A stretch of DNA of 64,000 bases, taken from positions 105,226 to 169,225 of the forward strand of contig JAEEUS010000001.1 of NCBI GenBank assembly GCA_016290615.1, read 5' to 3'. Every line of letters starts with the position of its first letter. The first letter of the stretch is position 1. The translations under genes and the position numbers were made by a program. The notes beneath the pieces were generated by a model. That model saw nothing but the letters and a program-made list of their open reading frames with translations. It was not told the DNA's origin and made no database searches. Below, one piece after another: positions 59,821-64,000 of this stretch. This DNA is from Lachnospiraceae bacterium. GTDB lineage: Bacteria > Bacillota > Clostridia > Lachnospirales > Lachnospiraceae.

Positions 59821-60798
59821 CTATGTTGTCCGTCTTACGCCGTTTGCCGTTCTTACAGTTTTTGAAGAAGATGATGACGATGAATTTGATGAAGCGGGAC
59901 GTCTTCTCTTTTCTGAACCAAACTTCGGAACCGCCTTTACGTAGTAATAATACTCTTCATCCTCAAACTGAAGATTCTCAGTCTGTCTGTAGTCAAGTCC
60001 GTGTGCAAAGAACTCGATCACGAATCCAAGAAGGGCTGCAAAGATCGTACCGAACATGATACCCGCCATCGAGTAGTCAAGATGCATTCCCAAAAGGCAG
60101 ACTGTAAGGAGTACTATGTTTATTATCGCACCTGCAACGATAGCAACCTTCCAGCTGTGATCAAATGACATGCGTCTTATCACATATACAAGGATCAGCA
60201 CTACCGAGAAACAGATAACCATGCATATCATGGATTTGTTTCCTATCATGCTGTCTATTATCGCTCTGAGTCTTGTTACCATGTTCTCGCTGGCAACTTC
60301 GGCTAACATATCCTTATTTGCATCAACATAATTGATGAGATATGAAAGGATAACTCCGAAAGCTACCGAAACTACGGAAAAAGGCGTACCCAAAAGTCCC
60401 ATTGCTATAGGCATAAGATACGGTATCTTGAATACAAACAAAATCGGCATGAGCAAGACTACCAGTGCTTCCTTTGGTGCGAATCTTAAATACAGTATAT
60501 ACATCAGAAGCAGCAGGACTGCAGCCACTATTGCCGTTTCAAGACTGAGTGCGTAAAAATGTAACATCACGAACAGCCCCGCGAGCAGTGATGTGAATAC
60601 CATTGGCATGAACGAACAGAAAAGCGCTGCCATTAGCACTACCGCTCCGTCGGATATCTTTGCCATGTATCCCATCTTCACGTTTATCACGGTAAGTATT
60701 ATCAATGCGAGCAAAAATTTTAGCATCGGATTGATGTAAATCGCATATTTTGAATATATTCTGCTGAAACTCTTTTTTAGTGTGATCAAACTGGACAT
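59821..60798 (-). CDS. Polytopic membrane protein of unknown function
   Basis: 325 residues, about eight to nine membrane helices, followed by a cytoplasmic tail with FEDEEYYYYVKAVPKF and a Ser/Arg-rich end. I do not recognise a named family. It precedes cdaA by 29 bases and probably shares its transcript. A link to c-di-AMP or wall is only guilt by position. Confidence 0.75.
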   Translation of the reverse strand: MSSLITLKKSFSRIYSKYAIYINPMLKFLLALIILTVINVKMGYMAKISDGAVVLMAALFCSFMPMVFTSLLAGLFVMLHFYALSLETAIVAAVLLLLMYILYLRFAPKEALVVLLMPILFVFKIPYLMPIAMGLLGTPFSVVSVAFGVILSYLINYVDANKDMLAEVASENMVTRLRAIIDSMIGNKSMICMVICFSVVLILVYVIRRMSFDHSWKVAIVAGAIINIVLLTVCLLGMHLDYSMAGIMFGTIFAALLGFVIEFFAHGLDYRQTENLQFEDEEYYYYVKAVPKFGSEKRRRPASSNSSSSSSSKTVRTANGVRRTT

Positions 60799-60804
60799 AT
60801 TATA

Positions 60805-61206
60805 TTATCTCTCTTGCTCCTCGCCGTAGTATTTCCTGCTCAACTTGTCCATAACGGATATGTATGAGTTGAGACTCTTTTTTGCCTTGGAAAACTTATA
60901 TACCGACCATATATATGTCGGAATGAGATACAGTGCCATTAAAATGACATAGGTCTTTCCAAGATGATTTATATATCCCACGAGGTCTATATCATATATA
61001 CCCTCGAGAAATGACTCGAAATTGATAAATGCCATCAATCCCACGACTATGGCAAATGCCAGTGTTCCGTATACAAATGATTTCAACAGCTGCATGAATA
61101 TATAGTCTGTTCTGAAATACTGTCCTATCGGAAGGTATTTCTTTCCGGTGCCTTCCTCATATGCAGCCAGTCTGGTCATTACCCTGACCTTAGTTTCGTC
61201 TACCAT
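60805..61206 (-). CDS. Small membrane protein of unknown function
   Basis: 133 residues, two or three membrane helices (about 43-63, 82-105) with a charged C-terminus. No family recognised. ATG follows GAGGAAACGTAA. Six bases before the next gene, so cotranscribed with it. Confidence 0.75.
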   Translation of the reverse strand: MVDETKVRVMTRLAAYEEGTGKKYLPIGQYFRTDYIFMQLLKSFVYGTLAFAIVVGLMAFINFESFLEGIYDIDLVGYINHLGKTYVILMALYLIPTYIWSVYKFSKAKKSLNSYISVMDKLSRKYYGEEQER

Positions 61207-61230
61207 TTACGTTTCCTCAAAAGTCTTATG

Positions 61231-61647
61231 CTACTGCTCCAAGAATCTCATCTTTGCACTTGACTTGCCTGACGGAGTATTTCCGTCATCCTTCTTCTTT
61301 GTCGGATCTATACCGAATGCCCTGTTAAGGCCGTTTGTCAGTTTTGTCCTGCAGGCGTCGCAGTATCTTCCTGATCTAATCATCGCACCGCAGCTCTCGC
61401 AGTTAAGTCCGACCATTGAATCCTCGGAAAACTGCAGTCTGTCTTCTCTTATCCACTGTCTTATCTGCTGCGGATCAACGTCACATGCCTCAGCAACTTC
61501 ATTTATGTCACAGTTTCTGTTCTCATCGATATATTTTTTTACGACCTGAAATTCCTGCTCTATCTCTTCTTTGCAGTTTGGACATATAGCCGGTCCTGTT
61601 ATGTAGTTAAACAGTCTTTTACATCTTCTGCATGTTCTTACATCCAT
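61231..61647 (-). CDS. YvyF-like zinc-ribbon/HTH protein
   Basis: 138 residues. Two Cys pairs at the N-terminus (CRRC, CPNC), a helical segment with DINEVAEACDVDPQQIRQWIRE (helix-turn-helix-like), and a second zinc knuckle (CESCGAMIRSGRYCDAC). This layout matches YvyF-type flagellar operon proteins. The upstream GTG is discarded; ATG at 61645-61647 has GGAGG at eight bases. Flagellar genes are not in view. First gene of the cdaA-containing run. Confidence 0.8.
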   Translation of the reverse strand: MDVRTCRRCKRLFNYITGPAICPNCKEEIEQEFQVVKKYIDENRNCDINEVAEACDVDPQQIRQWIREDRLQFSEDSMVGLNCESCGAMIRSGRYCDACRTKLTNGLNRAFGIDPTKKKDDGNTPSGKSSAKMRFLEQ

Positions 61648-61793
61648 ATGTCGCACCTCCGACGATCAGTTTCACCTTTGACCAATGTATATTCAGTAAT
61701 GAGCATAATATCACTAACTATACATACCTTTCTAAATTTTACATCATTTCGGGCAAGTTTAAAAGCTTTTTTGCGTTTTTTGCCATGATACGA

Positions 61794-64000
61794 TTAGGGA
61801 CTCATAATCTCTTTTATCCTCATATACAGTCCCGTATATCTTTTTTTCTCGCTCTCGTTTCTTATCATGGTATTTACTGTATCCGAACTGCCCAGGATCA
61901 TAACGCATCTTTTGGCCCTGGTAACGCCCGTATAGAGCAGATTTCTTGTCAAAAGAGGTCTCGGACCTCCCAAAAGCGGCATGATAACAGCCGGATATTC
62001 GCTTCCCTGAGCCTTGTGAATGGTAATGGCGTAGGCAAGTTCGAGTTCATCCAGCCCGTCGTATCCGTATCTTACCCGTCTCTTCTCATCGTATTCGACG
62101 CAAATAGTGCTGTCATCTATCTCGACAATTGTTCCGACATCACCGTTAAAGACTCCGCTTCCGCTGTCTATGACGATCCTGTTCTTTCCGAGTATCTCCC
62201 ATTCCAGAGAATAGTTGTTCTTTGTCTGCATGACCTTGTCGCCTTCTCTGAAGATGTTGTCGCCGTATTCTTTCTCCTTTTTCTGCTTGTCAGGCGGATT
62301 TATGTATTTCTGTAATATCCTGTTTAATGCCTCAACACCCAGCGGACCTATATGAGTCGGTGTAAGGACCTGTATCTGTGAAGGCGCGGCATCCACGTAT
62401 CCCGGAAGTTTCTCGGTTATTAGCTGTATCATATGTTTATATATGACATTGGCATCATTTCGCTCAAGAAACAGAAAATCCTTGCTGTTGGTATCAAGAG
62501 CGATATTTTCTCCCCTGTTTATCTTATGCGCATTGACTACTATATCCGACATCTCGGCCTGTCTGAAGATATGATCTAAAATCACTGTCGGATAGCATTT
62601 TGACGAGATCAGATCATACAAAACCTGACCCGGTCCGACACTCGGAAGCTGGTTGACATCTCCGACGAGTATCAGTCTGGCTCCGAGAGGTATTGCCTTA
62701 AGCAGGGCATTGAACAGCTGGATATCTATCATCGACATCTCATCTATGATAAAGACATCCGCTTCAAGCGGGTTATCTGCATTTCTTTCAAAATACACGC
62801 TTCTTCCCGTTTCCGAAATGGCTCCGTTTAGCTCCAACATCCTGTGGACTGTCCTGGCTTCATAGCCGGTGGCTTCGGTCATTCGCTTTGCAGCTCTTCC
62901 TGTCGGGGCTGCGAGCATTACATCCAGGCCCTCCTTCTCGATACAGTGGATGATCGCATTTATTGTTGTCGTCTTTCCGGTTCCCGGGCCTCCGGTTATT
63001 ATCATTATCCCGGACTGCATGGCAAGCCTTACTGCTTTTCTTTGCATCTCATCGAGCGTAAGCCCCAGTTCCTTTTCGACGCGTTCAATCCTTTTATCCG
63101 ACACGATCTGGTCCATATCATCATGGCTGTCTGACAGGTCCTTAAGCATAGATGCGACCGAAAGCTCCTGATGATACATATAGGATGTATAGCAGTTTGT
63201 CATTCCGTATTCGTTTTTTATTATTATCTTCTTGTCAACGGTAAGGTTCGGATACTGTGCTTCTATGGCTTCAGTATCTACTCCCAAAAGTTCTTTTGCT
63301 CTGGACGTAAGATCCTCCATGGGAAGATATGTGTGTCCCTCGCTCATAGCCTGTGTCAGGACATAAACGATACCGCTCTGTATCCTGTACTCGGAATCAA
63401 CCTTTATTCCAGCCTTCTTTGCGATCTCGTCAGCCTTCTTGAAACCGATCCCGTCAACCTCGTCTATTATCTTGTACGGATTATCTCTTATAATGCCGTA
63501 TATCATGTCTCCGAATGCATCATATATCTTTATCGACATGGTCTGGCTTATACCGTATTGCGACAAAAAAATAAGAGCATCCTGCTGTTCTTTCTTTCCG
63601 ACCACCTGCTCACAGATCGATTGTGCTATCCTCTCGCTTATGCCTTTTATATTTATAAGTCTCTGCGGTTCCTGTTCTATTACCCTGAAGGTATCCTCTC
63701 CGAATTCGTTTACTATTCTTTTAGCCATCTTGGGTCCGACACCCTTGATGATACCCGAGGAAAGATATCTCTCTATGCCCATGACCCCGGTCGGGAGTAT
63801 GGCTTTAATCGATTCGAGCTTTAGCTGCTGTCCGTATACGGGATGTATCACATACTCGCCGCTTACCTCTACCATTTCGCCTTCATCATAGCCTGACAGA
63901 GTACCCACGCATATCACATCGTCATATTCAGTTGTAAGTTCCATTACACCATATCCGTTTGTTTCGTTTCTGTACAGGAAATGGTCTATAACTCCGGTCA
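61794..64000 (-). CDS. recD2: RecD2-type ATP-dependent DNA helicase, N-terminus beyond the window
   Basis: SF1B 5'-3' helicase outside RecBCD. The frame is open from 61794 to the right edge, about 734 residues; the codons up to the edge read GVIDHFLYRNETNGYGV, which is the family's N-terminal OB-like start, so only a few residues are missing and the ATG at 63942-63944 is internal. HhH motifs lie at about 60-190; the P-loop reads GGPGTGKTTT, DEMSMID is Walker B, and AYAITIHKAQGSEYP is motif VI-like. The 61657-61793 gap after it holds no gene and no strong terminator. Confidence 0.95.
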   Translation of the reverse strand, partial: TGVIDHFLYRNETNGYGVMELTTEYDDVICVGTLSGYDEGEMVEVSGEYVIHPVYGQQLKLESIKAILPTGVMGIERYLSSGIIKGVGPKMAKRIVNEFGEDTFRVIEQEPQRLINIKGISERIAQSICEQVVGKKEQQDALIFLSQYGISQTMSIKIYDAFGDMIYGIIRDNPYKIIDEVDGIGFKKADEIAKKAGIKVDSEYRIQSGIVYVLTQAMSEGHTYLPMEDLTSRAKELLGVDTEAIEAQYPNLTVDKKIIIKNEYGMTNCYTSYMYHQELSVASMLKDLSDSHDDMDQIVSDKRIERVEKELGLTLDEMQRKAVRLAMQSGIMIITGGPGTGKTTTINAIIHCIEKEGLDVMLAAPTGRAAKRMTEATGYEARTVHRMLELNGAISETGRSVYFERNADNPLEADVFIIDEMSMIDIQLFNALLKAIPLGARLILVGDVNQLPSVGPGQVLYDLISSKCYPTVILDHIFRQAEMSDIVVNAHKINRGENIALDTNSKDFLFLERNDANVIYKHMIQLITEKLPGYVDAAPSQIQVLTPTHIGPLGVEALNRILQKYINPPDKQKKEKEYGDNIFREGDKVMQTKNNYSLEWEILGKNRIVIDSGSGVFNGDVGTIVEIDDSTICVEYDEKRRVRYGYDGLDELELAYAITIHKAQGSEYPAVIMPLLGGPRPLLTRNLLYTGVTRAKRCVMILGSSDTVNTMIRNESEKKRYTGLYMRIKEIMSP

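Noticed and set aside
61657..61793. Sigma-28-type promoter before the YvyF-like gene
   Set aside because: GCCCGAAA occurs but no TAAA at the right spacing upstream; match too weak to claim.
63945..64000. ATG at 63942-63944 as the true recD2 start
   Set aside because: The frame stays open to the edge and encodes the conserved RecD2 N-terminus upstream of that ATG.

Overview
The window is a stretch of low-to-moderate GC Firmicutes chromosome, almost certainly a member of the Clostridia and most likely of the Lachnospiraceae (Butyrivibrio/Pseudobutyrivibrio-like). Grounds: a dnaD-dnaI pair, a CIRCE-controlled hrcA-grpE-dnaK-dnaJ operon, a cdaA-cdaR-glmM operon, a c-subunit with a Na+-type ion site, a long Lachnospiraceae-type Prs, a DUF3798 lipoprotein, and a Lys/Ala/Pro-repeat DUF6465-type protein. 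The genus is inference. All genes but one (a DUF402 gene at 14669-15145) lie on the minus strand, so the window reads right to left. Coding density is high; no gap exceeds 300 bases. I saw no tRNA, rRNA, CRISPR array, insertion sequence or prophage gene.

Layout in plus coordinates. 1-3.4 kb: prs (cut by the left edge), helicase loader dnaI and dnaD, preceded by a tight cluster of DnaA boxes. 3.4-7.4 kb: murC and a large membrane-anchored protein with a degenerate C39-like domain. 7.4-14.6 kb: the complete F-type ATP synthase operon with its promoter and terminator. 15.3-19.2 kb: a cell-wall hydrolase, dCMP deaminase, upp, rpiB and sua5; rpiB/upp/sua5 next to atp recalls the ywlC-upp-atp region of Bacillus subtilis. 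19.2-26.3 kb: a seven-gene glycan-modification cluster (acyltransferase, two glycosyltransferases, an aminopeptidase-like DUF4910 protein, a stand-alone adenylation enzyme, a carrier protein and an AAC(3)-fold acyltransferase).

26.4-37.7 kb: a seven-gene phosphorelay operon with three hybrid histidine kinases (amino-acid-type dCache, soluble, and 7TM sensors), a FIST protein, a DUF3798 lipoprotein, one Hpt protein and a two-receiver response regulator without a DNA-binding domain. Just upstream is a LytTR regulator/DUF3021 pair. LytTR-style direct repeats flank this block. 38-39.5 kb: a cytoplasmic-type GH29 alpha-L-fucosidase with a palindrome on its start codon. 39.5-45.1 kb: the hrcA operon and the DUF6465-type repeat protein. 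45.3-51.9 kb: aminotransferase, cytidylate-kinase-like protein, livFGMH and the livJ binding protein. 52-56.2 kb: leuA-rfbD-DUF6020. 56.3-61.6 kb: HPr, glmM, cdaR, cdaA, two unknown membrane proteins and a YvyF-like protein. 61.8 kb to the right edge: recD2, whose first codons lie outside.

The parts with most chance of new biology are the carrier-protein glycan-modification cluster (19.2-26.3 kb), and the multi-input phosphorelay, in which all three kinases end in the same half-receiver tail. Coordinates of starts were chosen from Shine-Dalgarno spacing and family N-termini; several differ from the longest open frame and the reasons are given per gene.
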